A stretch of DNA of 64,000 bases, taken from Undaria pinnatifida. Lineage: Eukaryota; Sar; Phaeophyceae; Laminariales; Alariaceae. The position numbers and the translations under genes were made by a program. Positions 43,066 to 55,000 of the stretch are shown in pieces. Each line of letters starts with the position of its first letter. Position 1 is the stretch's first letter. Location: the NCBI GenBank assembly GCA_012845835.1, contig JABAKD010000011.1, forward strand, positions 1,892,001 through 1,956,000. Direction: 5' to 3'. Under the pieces are notes generated by a model. That model was not told where the DNA came from and made no database searches. It saw nothing but the letters and a program-made list of their open reading frames with translations.

Positions 43066-46000
43066 CCACTCGACCAGAAATGACCTGTATGTATGTACGT
43101 GGTCTGGTGACCACGGCGTCGCGACGGCGGTGTGGCGGGCGTGTGGCCCGAAGGCGTTGACAATTTTAGTCTGTTTGGCATCACTACAACAGCGGTAGAA
43201 GTGGCATGCAGTACGCGTGGTAGTGACGGCTGTAGGTAGACTATAACTATAACACGGGGCATCATACCATATATGGTATGACAGTGTTGGTGTTAGTGCG
43301 TAACACCCCCCCCGGGAAGAAGTGCTGAGCCGGTTTCCTCCGAAACCAGCGCGGCACGAATAAGAACGGTGGCGGCTTTGGGAGGATGCCGTCCAGATCT
43401 TTCCATAGACGTGTCGCTCGGCGTTTAGACTCTGCCGATCGTCGAGAAATCGGCATACGAAACTAGTCCGAGGGGGTGTGCTATACAACCGCCGTGACAT
43501 ACGGTACGAGTAGCAAGGGGTAGTGAACTGTTAAACGCTCACCACACCTGCCATGAAAGGCAACAGCATGCAGCACATGATGCGTGAGGGTGTTGGTGCT
43601 GCTGCCGCCGCTAATTGGCTGCGCATGCGCGGGCGCAACAGCAACAGCAGTGTTTGGTTTACCAGCTTTACCTAGAAACAATTGCGGCGAAAGGTCTTCG
43701 GCCTTCGACTTCGACCTTCGGAGTCTTTACGTTCGATTTATTCTCTGACGGTCTGCAATAATACAGAAACAGCCGGACGGTAGACTGATGTACACCATGT
43801 AGAACGAGTAGAGGTGCTCGGACTGTTCTAAAGACCTTAAATTCTTCTTACTGATAAGTTGCACGAGAACAGAATCTTTCTCTCGTAAGCTCGTGAGGGT
43901 ATTATATCTAGCGGCTCTCATCTGTATGTATGCAGATGCGCACTTTGTAGCCACTGCCCGGTCGATTCCTAATCTATTCCATGAACAGCAGCATCTCCGA
44001 CGTAAAAAGCATCAGTGTACGATTGCTCGCTTCTCAAAGAAGTCAGGAGACGGCACTTTCGGTCCTTGACAGACGGCAATTTTACAATAAGTTACCTTGA
44101 CTTACGCGAAACTACTAGGTTTTAATGTGGAACGCTCGGTTTGACACCCTTGACCCGCTGGGCGGTTTTACTGGACTGACCGTCTCCTGACATCTTTGCT
44201 CGCTCTAGCCGGGTTCTACGACCGCGATTCTACGACCGCTGGTCGAGATCTACGATGATTGGCCAAAGCCTCCAACCATACCCACAGACAGGATATGATG
44301 GCTAATTTGGAGACGCGTTATAGCTGAATGGTGCGTCCCTTCTTGGAGAAACCGACGTACTGGCCCACGCTAATTTTCTTACTTGAGAAACGATTTCATA
44401 TGTAAGAAAGTATGTGCTCCACACTGCATTCAGTATAACCGAATTTCTCACGTTTCCTGGAAATTGTGGGCTTATTTTCTGGTGCGCCTATTTTTTTTTA
44501 GGGTCGTTAGTGTATTGTTCGTGGCGTATATATCTGATACGCAATACCGGGTACGAAATTATAATATGCACCGTTAATGATTGAGTCACTTTTTTTCCGG
44601 CCTCAACCCACCTAACATACCAGTTACAGTATGGAGGTTCGAGAACGCGGTCAAGCTTACCGTTCACTTTGGTGGAAAGTGACTTACAGCTCTTTTTGAG
44701 GGCTCTTGAACGTACGGTTCTCTATAACTTGTAAAATCGATAAATAGTACGGTCGAGTCGCGCACCTTAACCCATTTTCAATGCCTAACATTATTCTATC
44801 ATATTCTAAATCCAAGTGTTTCGTCCCCATGTCGGGAGTGCGGTGCTAAACAGGGTTACCCCTTCATAACCGCACCCACATTTTTTGGAGGCACACTGCT
44901 TTTAGAATGTGTGTGTGTTTTTGCCCGTAGTGAAAGGGTCAGAAAATAGAAATTCGTTGTTTGCGTTTTTTAGTAAAATGCGTAAAACGAAAAGAGCAGT
45001 CTTACCTGCATAGCGGCAAAATGATGCAAGAGGAAGAAGGTGTTTCGTTGTACAATACCTGGGGGGCTGGGGGCAGTAAGAACACGCTGCGTTTCTTGCT
45101 GCTTTATATGATACGGTCGTATGTTGTGAGATTGTGAGATAGATCAGAACGAGAATGTGTTACGTTTATTGCTCTTGTGCTGTGAGATTGTGGATTGCGC
45201 CAGTAAAAAGTAGTTGCGTATGTTGCTGTTGCTGTGTAGAATTTCAGCTGTTTTTGTGGGATGTGTGAAGCTACGCCAGTAGGAATAATTGCAATGGCTA
45301 CTTCAAGTTACGCCCACGGACACGGTTTCCAACCTCGACAAGCCGCTCTCTTGGCGCATACAGCAGTCGAGGTCCGGCGTTGGTGCGGTACCCTCTAGTG
45401 CCCGGTTTGGTGCGGGGAATATCGCTTGTCACAAGCCCCCCCTGCGGAGTACCGCACTGTCTGTCCAGGATAATTCGGGGTTCTTTCTACCTTGGTGCGG
45501 GTATTTGTCATCGTGCAAGACACCGCACTGAGGAATCATGACCGTACTTAAATTTGCACCGCAGTAGTACTTACCAGGTAACGTCTCATACATGCGCTAC
45601 TTCGGGTGCGGGGCCAAACTGAAAATGACGTTTACGTTGTTGTCGTTGGTAAGCTGCATGCTGCCGCGTACCGCACGCGCCGTGGACGCCTCTCCGGTTT
45701 AGCTTCTGTGTCTCGTCAGGAAACAACAGTACATGTTTTTAGGACGGCACAGCAACTTTCGCGGCGGAACGAACGCCGTATACTGTTTGTTACCAGACAC
45801 ATTATGTTTTGCTCTTGTTCCATTGTTTCAGTAGGTGTTATGAATGCTTGTGAGTTGGCAAGATACTGTATTTTGGTAGAATATAAGAGTCTGTGACCAC
45901 ATAAATGTACCAGTATATCTCTCACGAGTAGGATGGAGAATCCCAACGAAAACCGGGTGTGCTGGCGTGTTTGTTCTTCATAGTAAAGTGTTGTTTCCTC

Positions 46001-49000
46001 CCATCGACATGCAGTATCCCCAGTGTCCGTGGTGCCGACGCCCCATCCTAAAGAGAGACAGGCTCTGTGGTTACGAACGACGAGACAGATATGATGGGAA
46101 CACTGTAGTTCCAAGGGGAGTCGCCGACCTATATCCTTAATGAGGACACACAACCCGTAATACGCGCGATCCGGAGTATCACCCACAGCTTGCAAATATG
46201 AGTTTCGACAAAATCTTCGATCTCACAGCTGGAGTGTATTTTTTTTTCCTACTCTAACTCTAAGTGTTTTGTGCCCATGTCGGGAGTGCGGTGCTAAGAG
46301 AGTTAATGACATATCACCCTGTCCGGACGCATTCTACGATAGAGGTATACCTTTTTTTGGCTTTTTTTGTGAATGACGGGTCGCCTTAACCCAAAAGTAG
46401 TCGGAAATAAGTAATTATGTTTGAACGATTCTCGTTGGGTACCTAGGCCATGGGATTTTTCGTCCGGTATATAGCAGTTTTGATTTTTTCCCCAAACCCG
46501 TTTTTTTGGGAGGAGTCTTGAGCTCCCAAATTGAAGAACCTCAGAGACAATGCGGGGCAACCTCTGTCGTAGCACGCGTCGTCGTTGGGTAGAAATAAAT
46601 GTTTAACGTGAAGACAACACACAGGCATAGCATACGAGGACCTCCCTACCAAAGACGCCAGAAGACTGGTCGTTTGGGACGCGCCAAGGCCTTTTTGGCC
46701 TTAAGATGGTAGGTTTAGTGTACTGGGGGGCGTCAGTCAAGGGGTCAAACCGCGGTCTTTTGGGGCCCATCAAGGCCTCGTATGGCCTTTGATATGCTAG
46801 TTTTAGAATAGAGAGCGGTCAATCATGGGGTCAAACAGCCGTCTTTTGGGATGCGTCAAGGCCTGTTTGTTCTTGGTATACCATTTTTAGAGTGAGGGGG
46901 CGGTCCGTCAATAGGTCCAACCGCGGTCTCCTCTGTGTTGTCTTTGTTTTCCATTGGATGGTTGAGTTTTCGTCTTGCCTCTTCTGGCCTTGCTATGCAA
47001 GTTTTGGTATATCAAAGATGGCGCTCAGTCAAGGAGTCATATCGCGGTTTCCAACGACGTAGCGTCTTTGCTGCTTACTTACTAGGAGGAAGGTTTTCGC
47101 CACGCTTCGCTTGGCCTCAATATACTAGTTGTAGTATAGGGAGCAGTCAGTTAAAGCGTCAATTTACGTTCGTGGTCGATATCAGTCTGTGCTTGCTATT
47201 GCAAGGGTAAGGTCTTGCTGCACCAGTCTTTTTAGATACCGGATACCGTACAGACAGCCTCGTTAGATCGAACTTTGATATATAGTATCGAACGTTTTGC
47301 CCTCCATCCCCACTGGGCTTTTGTGCTGATTCTGGTAAGTCGATACTGAAGGAATAGTTGCGACGGATTGGTATCAGCTATATCGAAAATCGTATACACC
47401 AGGTGCCTCGGAATATGGGTTTGATTTTTCGTTTTATCTGTATCGTGTCGAACTTGATTGTAAAAGATGTTCGACAACCATCGCCCCGCCGAATACATGT
47501 ACGCCATCGTTCGCGCCCATAACATTGTGCAATGTAGTACGGTATGATACTGGTGTACAATGTTCCCCTTCGGGATGGGGTTTAATTGATATCCCGGAGG
47601 CGTCGCAAGTCGAAAAGGGGGAACGCAGGCGTTCCAATATTAAGTATGAGCTTACTCGTATGTAAGAGTTCCCGTTTTTTTAGTGTTCGTTGTTTGCTCT
47701 TTGTACGGTGTCACGTACAAGCAATGCACCACTTGATGCTTGCTGGTTCCGTTAACGGCCATGAGACGCAGAAGCGTGAGAGGACAGCCCGACAGCTCAC
47801 ATGCTGCAATAAAAGTTGACAAAAGGGTTGCTGAATTTTGACGTTGCGAGTGAAAGTGCAGAAGCGATTGTGGCATCACATATGACATGTATGTATATAC
47901 CGGTTCCTCTTTAGTGCGGTAACCTTTAGTGCAGGGGGCCAGTTTAGTGCGGTGAAAATCGCTTGTCAATACCTCTTTGTACATAGTACGGGTACGCACT
48001 AGTGCGAGGTCCCAGTTTAGTGCTGGTATTGGCGTCTGGCAAGGTACCGCACTACTGAGGTACCACGACTATAGTTATCTCAGCGATTACGAGACGCTAA
48101 GACCCCCCCCCCCCCAACAATGCGTGTGCCTTAATAATTTATGTATAGGGGGGAAAAAATCATAGCTTTTTTCCGGGGGGTTCGGGTAGAAAATAATGTG
48201 CCGGTCGCCCCGGTGGTCTAGTGGTTTCCCTCGAGTGCGCCTATAGGGTTGGTTCTGGGTTCGAATCGAACGTCGGTCGGACTTTTGAGTTTATTTGCAA
48301 AAAATAAATAATGAAGAGGAATCAATTGCTGAGAGCGTCGATCAGCGTGGGCAAAAAGCGCCATTCGATGCGAATCGACAAGGGAAGAAACGGTGTTCTC
48401 GCGATAAAAATTAAGGAACGTACCGTAGTGGGGAGAGGAGGAGAGGAGCCTGCGTGGTGACCGTGAATCGGAGTTACATCTGAGGAGATTCTTATGAAGC
48501 GTCCTGCTGACTGCTGTTGACCCTTGTAAGCACCCATAGGAGTCACCGACCTATGCATGGTGTATTCTTCACGATTAATGTAGAACTTGCGCGGTTGGCG
48601 CATCACGCATCACGCAACCTGCCGAACTCAGTACCACCGTTAATTATTGGGTCGACCGAACTCACAGCAGAAGTATTTTATACGTACAATGAGCTCATAT
48701 ACGTGAGCTGTGAGCTCGACCGATTGAGTGGTCGATGCTCAGCTATGCAATCTAATTGATACGCCGACCGCGCGTTGTTTTGTTGTGTGTTGATTCCTTG
48801 TTAAGGATATACCTGGTACCTGGTAGCCAAGTATATAGCTGGCGTATTTGTAAATAAACGAACAAACGCGCAGGGCCAACTCACTCATATTGTATATTGC
48901 GAGTACCAACAACGCAGCTTGCAAAGATGAGTATTGACCTGAAATTCGTCAAACTCACGGCTGACTTCCTTGAAAATTAGTTATAAAATAGAGGGCGTGA

Positions 49001-52000
49001 TGGCGTGGGTGAGGATGTCTTTTTTTTTCTTTTCTTTTTCATCCCATGTATTGTCCTCGCACTGCTCTCGCGCTCCCTCCCAGTAGTAACTCAGATCCGG
49101 GGTCACATAGCGGGCCCTTCTCCCCCCTCCCCACTACGGTACGTGCCTTCATGTTTATCGCGAGAATATTCAGCATTTTCTTCCCCCGTCGACTCGCGTC
49201 GAATTGTGCCTGCCCACGCTGCTAGGCGCTCTCAACAGCCGATCTTTAGAACCTGGTATGCTTTTTTTGCAAATATATTCGAAATTTCACCACGGTGGGA
49301 ATCTAACTCAAGGACCAACGCTAATACATAGTATTCGAGGGTAACCACTGGACCACCGGGGCGACCGACCAGCAGGATGTCTGCTGGCTTCATTAAGTAT
49401 CTTAGCACTGAAGACACATACTACGTCTCCAAATATACTTTCGACTTAACGCAACTTCGAGAACATGGTTGATAGTCCGCACTGACTACTTATTCCGTCT
49501 TCGTTCCGAGAATTTTTTCAGGCGGTTGGGGTCAATGGTTAGGATTTGACTCTTTCAGCACTGCAACAAGGATGCATCTCGCGTCTATGAGACCTAGATA
49601 GAGCAATTCGATGCGAGTCGACGAGGGAAGCCATGGCTGAAGCCTTCTCCCGACAAAAATGAAAGCATGCACCGTAGTGGGGAGGGGGGAGAAGAGCCTG
49701 CTTTTGTGACCCTGGTTCTGAGTTGCGTCTAGGGAGGGAGGGAGATGGGATGAGCAATAAAGAAGAAAAGAAGGAATCAACCTGAACAGCGAGAGAAAAT
49801 TCCAACTGCCTCCCGTCTACGAAGAGCGTGCAGCAGCATCAGTATCATCATGCAGTGCGCGTGTCGCAGAGGTTCTTGCCTAGCGACTCGGACGCATCCC
49901 ATACGTTATCAGCCGGGGCTGCTTCGGACGGTCGATGCTGTGATCGTCAGTTTTGCTACCTGGTACCTGGTATACATTTGTTTGTATCATCATGCAGTGC
50001 GCGTGTCGCAGAGGTTCTTGCCTAGCGATTCGGACGCATTCCATACGTTATCAGCCGGGGCTGCTTCGGACGGTCGATGCTGTGATCGTCAGTTTTGCTA
50101 CCTGGTACCTGGTATACATTTGTTTGGTCTCAAGTCCCACAAGGGTCAGTAAGTGTTGCGCCAGTCTGTGCCCCAAACAAGGTGGAGCGATGGAGGCATC
50201 AGGTATATGTCGATCGCAAGCATTGAAGCTAAACAGTGAGCTCAACATTCTTCTTACAGTAGTAGTGATCCCTCTATGGCGCCAGTGTGTGCCGGCCGGA
50301 AATTCCGCGGCAACCGACGCTACTCCGCATGCTGCCACGACTGGCTATTTCCGTCTGCGCCAAGCGATTTCACAGGCACCATAGCGGGCAACCGGCACTA
50401 CCCAACCGGCGCTTTAGAGGGACCACTACTGCATTCTTAACTCCGAGAAATTTTTGAGGCAGCTGCGGGTTGGGTTGGGGTTTGACCCTTTCGGCACAGC
50501 AAAAACAATGCAACACGAATTCCAAGTACACATGTCCACACCTCGGACAAATCACGATCTAGATCATGTAGATCATACAGATCATATAGATATTATATAT
50601 CATACAGATAATACAGATAATATAGATCATATAAATCATTTAGATCACATAAATCATATATATGTATCTGTCGTCATGGTATGTTGTTCAGGATCTGTGT
50701 AGCACGGATCCAACCCAGGAAGTAAGTGATACCATCATAGATCATTCAGATGATACGGCTCTCGCCCAGTAACATGATCTGTAGCCCATGCAGATCGTAT
50801 ATTCCAAGGATCTTCTGCCCTGAAAGACACAGATTATGAACAGGGATCTGATGTATCAGATGCGTGTAAGCTTTCCAGTTTGTCCCCGAAACAAGCGTGC
50901 AGTTCTAAAGGGATTAAATCGTGTTAGAAAACAAATACTTGAAGATATACCGTAACCACGCCGGAATGTGCTTTTATCAGAGATCCACTATAGCCACTAC
51001 TGTGCTATGTCAAAACGCACCCCGGGTTGTGTTTTTATTAGAGATACAATATAACCACTGCAGCAGGACTGTAGTATACGTACAGCAGCAGACCGATGGT
51101 TTGGTTCGTACTTGCACTTCGACAGGCAAAGTAAATTCGTCTCCTCGAGGGGACGATTTTGAATCGGACGACGATCAATACAATCCAGCGTGGTTTTTCT
51201 TGACTCTAGAAAGCAAACAGCAGTGGATATAGGCGCTGATGCTCCATGAGATAGGGCTTCTCTGTCTCGGCGACAATATAAGCCCTAGAGTTCCTCATTC
51301 CGTGCACTTTCCGCAACGAGCTGGTGTTGAAGGGGAATGTTTGCCCATCCTGGCGTAGATCACTCATCGTCAAGTTGAAGAGTATCTATTCTGAAATGGC
51401 CGTTTCCCATACGAAACGCAGAAAAAAACTTCAGAACCACGATAGAAAGACCGCGCACGGAACAGCTGCTGTCTTTTTTTTTCTTCTTTGCCGGTTGAAA
51501 ATCCATCCTTCGTCCATGTATTTTTCACCACGCAAATTTTACTGCATAAGAGTCGCCCGTACAAAAATTCCTCATCGTGCGAGTACTCGTGCTGGACATG
51601 TACTGATGGGATTACCACTTCTTTTCGATTCTCCGTCCCAACGGGGAGAGAGCGAACCGTCCCAGGGGGGGCGCCTCCCCACACTCCGCTTCTCGAGCTG
51701 CGGACAAGGACATAATTTTTACCGCCACTAGGTACATCTTATTTGCCCACAAACAGTCAAAAGCTGGATGCTTGGATTTCGTTCTTGCGCCACTCCCCTA
51801 GGCACTTCCCGGAGGGGAACCTTGTATAGTATATAGCTAGTATATAGCCTTCACACGCCGGAGAGATGAGATCCCTATTCGTGGTCAATGACTTTCAGGG
51901 CAGGTAAATCCCCGGCCAATGTTATCTGCGTGACCTATAGACCATGCTACCGACTGAGGGCCGGATGATCTGAATGATCTGGCACGTGTTTCCTGGGTTA

Positions 52001-55000
52001 GATCTGTACTACACAGATCCTGCACAACATGCATACCATACTATTACGACAGATAAATAATCTTTAGGATCTATATGATCTAGATCGTGATCAGTCCGAG
52101 GTGTAGGCATACAGCAATGTGACCAACTGTTAGTGTCAGAAGCAAACACGCAGTGGACGGGAGGGCGGGCGGTAAAATTAACTGACGCTGTAACGCTTGT
52201 CTGATGTCTTCGAGGTGTCGAATTGGGTTGTACCGCTGACTGCTGCTGTAACAATCCCTTGTTGCGTTTGACGCCTTGGCTTGTTGTCTCGACCGCTGTC
52301 GGCAGCACGGCATGGTGGTGCACCATGCCACGCTGTTCCTTATGAGTCACATGATGGCTCAAATGCATGTGTTTGCTGTTGCCCGTGGTATACTTCGACC
52401 AACTAATATTATGCCAGGGGATGAGATATACCAGGTATATTCTTTCTTACTGGCCTTGCATGTGGTATGCTACGTACTGGCAGTTCGGCGTGGTCGTCCA
52501 CGACACCGCTGCTCCTTCATGAACCATACTGTGTTTTAGATATCGATACTTTTATTTTCCATACTCTTATCCTACGTAGGGTGTTTTCTTATCGACCTTT
52601 CATATGTTACGTATGTAGCGGCTCGGCATGGTAATAATCTGTGTTTTCATACCTACCTTGCATATGCTATGCACTGGCAGCTCGGCATGGTGGTGCACCA
52701 CACGACGCAGTTCCGGAAAACCTTGGAGGATTCTCTGCAGCAGGCGGTAGAGCTAGCGGACGATTTTTCCAGGTTGGCAGCGGGGCAGGGAGGGGAGCGC
52801 GCAGCGGAACCATGGGCGAAGGAAGCCGGAGAGCAGGCGTTTTTGCTTAAGGGGATGCTGGAGGAGAGCGTGGTGTCGCTGCGACGGTGAGTGAGGTGGC
52901 GGTGGTTGTAAGGGGGTGTGGGCAGAGGCGATTTGGTTGAATGGGATATTGGAGGAGAGCGTGGTGCCTCTGCGATGGTGAATGTGGTGGTGGCGGTGGG
53001 TTTTGAGGGGGTGGCGGTGGGGGTTGAGTCCCGTGGATCGAGATACTGTGGATAGGCAGGCAGGTTGGCGAATGCTGTTATTGTTGTTGTGGTTGTTGGT
53101 GTTGGTGTTGGTGTTGGTGTTGGTGTTGATGTTGTTGGTGTTGGTGTTGGTGTTGTCGATGTGGTTGTTGTTGTTGTTGGTGTTGGTGTTGGTGTTGTTG
53201 TTGTTGTTGACGTTGTTGTTGTTTTGCTTGTTGTTTGTTGTTGTTGTTGTTGCCGTCGTTTTCACCGTGGGCGCTAGGGGCTACGGTTGTATCCGATGCC
53301 ACTGGTGGTTTGAAGGATAACCTAAGGCATTTTTTTTGTTTTATTTTTTTTGTTTTACTTTTCTTGTTTTCTTGTTTCATCTCCCCTTGTGCAACACAAA
53401 ACAGAGCGACTTGGTTGGGAATAGGACGCACTACCCCCCCTCCTTCCCAAGCCTACCGTATGATGCGCAAGAGAGCACACCCCCCCTGTCGATATTTCAA
53501 GCTGGTTTTGTCGACAACAAGGATGGTGACAAACCGCCGAACGATGCGTTTGCGGAAATATCTCGATGAATCCTTTGCCAAAGCCGCCAATTCCGATGGT
53601 GTGCCCCCCTAAGTGTTGGAGGAAAATCGCTTCGAAAATTAGTCGCAGCATCGCGGGGAGTGTGATTGTTAGCTTGAGTTTTATACTGGGTAGGATGTCC
53701 GCTCCGCGGCGCTCCAGGAAAAGGGGTCGCAATACGATACGGAAAAGCGCCACTTCGAAGTAGGGAGACCCCGGTTTTACCCCTTGACTGACGGGCCTGG
53801 TACACTAAAATTAGTACCTGGTGTACTAAAGCCTTGATGGGCCCAAAAATACCAGCCCTACAGTAACACTAGTATATCAAGCAAGCCCCAAAGAGAGCAA
53901 AAGAGGCCTTGACGCGGCATCACGGTTTGGGAAGCGTACGCGGCAGTGAGGTCAGCTTGTATTACGCGTGATGATGACCCCACATAATACGCGAGTTTCT
54001 GGTTGATCCGGCGCCAAAAAACAAGGACCCCTTTTGAGATGGCTGAAGCCTTTTTTTTCTCATTAGAGTGTTTGCGAAAGTACGTTTTTAGAAATTTACT
54101 TTTCCAAAAATTGTCCCGAAGGCAATATTTGCGGTAATTTTTTGAAAAAAAGGCAAAAATGTACTTTGTCGAAGGTAGGTTTTGATCAAAAGTTACGGTA
54201 AATTTTGTCTCTCTGTTTCATTGGCCTACAATACACCGAGCATTTGTCCGAGGCAAAACGCCTCTGCAAGGGTCTATAGCGCCCCAACCACGGGACAAAC
54301 AGGACAAGCACCGCTGTTTGCACAGCAGCAGTACAAGCAACGAACGCACGGAGGATGGAGAGGGTAGTACCCTGAGCACGACGCACAGGCGTAACATCAG
54401 AGATATGCAGCAGGCCGGTGATGAACCGTCTGTTGCTGCCCTCTGCGTCCGTGACCAAGGGTTCAGCGCTTGCTGCAAGCTGTGGTGAACTTCTCGCAGC
54501 TGGCGGAGTCGAACGCACGCACGCGGAGAGGAGCCTCAACGCAGAGAGCGACACCACGCGCCTTGATTGCGGCTATCGTGTGCCGCATCTGGCAAGATAG
54601 GACTCGTATCGGTCCATCTGTGCGACAGCAGCCACCGCGCTTCTCCAACATCACCGCGACTGAAGCGTGGCATGACTTTTGGTTTAGGGCAGAGGAGCGG
54701 AAACTCCTCTGCCCTAAACCGCTGCGTTCACTGCGGATTCTTCGCAGGGTGGTGCTTCGCAATAACAGGTCCACGTTCCATGGGGAAACTGCGCTTCGCC
54801 TTCCCTTCCGTCGCATGAGGAAGGCGTTGCTCTGCTTGTAGCACGTGTAATGAGGTAGTCCCTGCTCACAAGGTGTTTTTACGCGCGAGACAGACCGCCA
54901 TACCTCTAATTTGTAGTCTGTTGGGTGCTTGCATGTACCGTGTTCCAGGTACTGCTGCACCTGAAACGAGAGGCTCGAGACTGGAGTACAGTACGTACAA

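Larger units (their letters stand above)
42282..52710 (+). other. Intron 2 of the BAR-like gene, about 10.4 kb
   Basis: GTGAGC donor and GACGCAG acceptor. It is filled with SINEs (42742, 48194, 49090), MITEs (45375, 46315, 47908, 50258), the LTA-frame repeats (46103, 48903), an inverted-arm element (50535-52110) and tandem repeats. A short phase-0 exon may be hidden in it. No other gene is seen. Confidence 0.55.

Noticed and set aside
48194-48270. Functional tRNA gene
   Set aside because: A and B boxes are present, but no paired acceptor stem is visible, and the same head continues into a repeated non-tRNA body at several loci, so it is a SINE.
52753-53265. 170-codon Asn/Thr-rich frame, minus strand
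   Set aside because: Reads through the (GTTGGT)n microsatellite and the antisense of exon 3 of the BAR-like gene.
54681-54720. Telomere-type repeat (CCCTAAA)
   Set aside because: Only one occurrence on each arm of a hairpin, with no tandem array.
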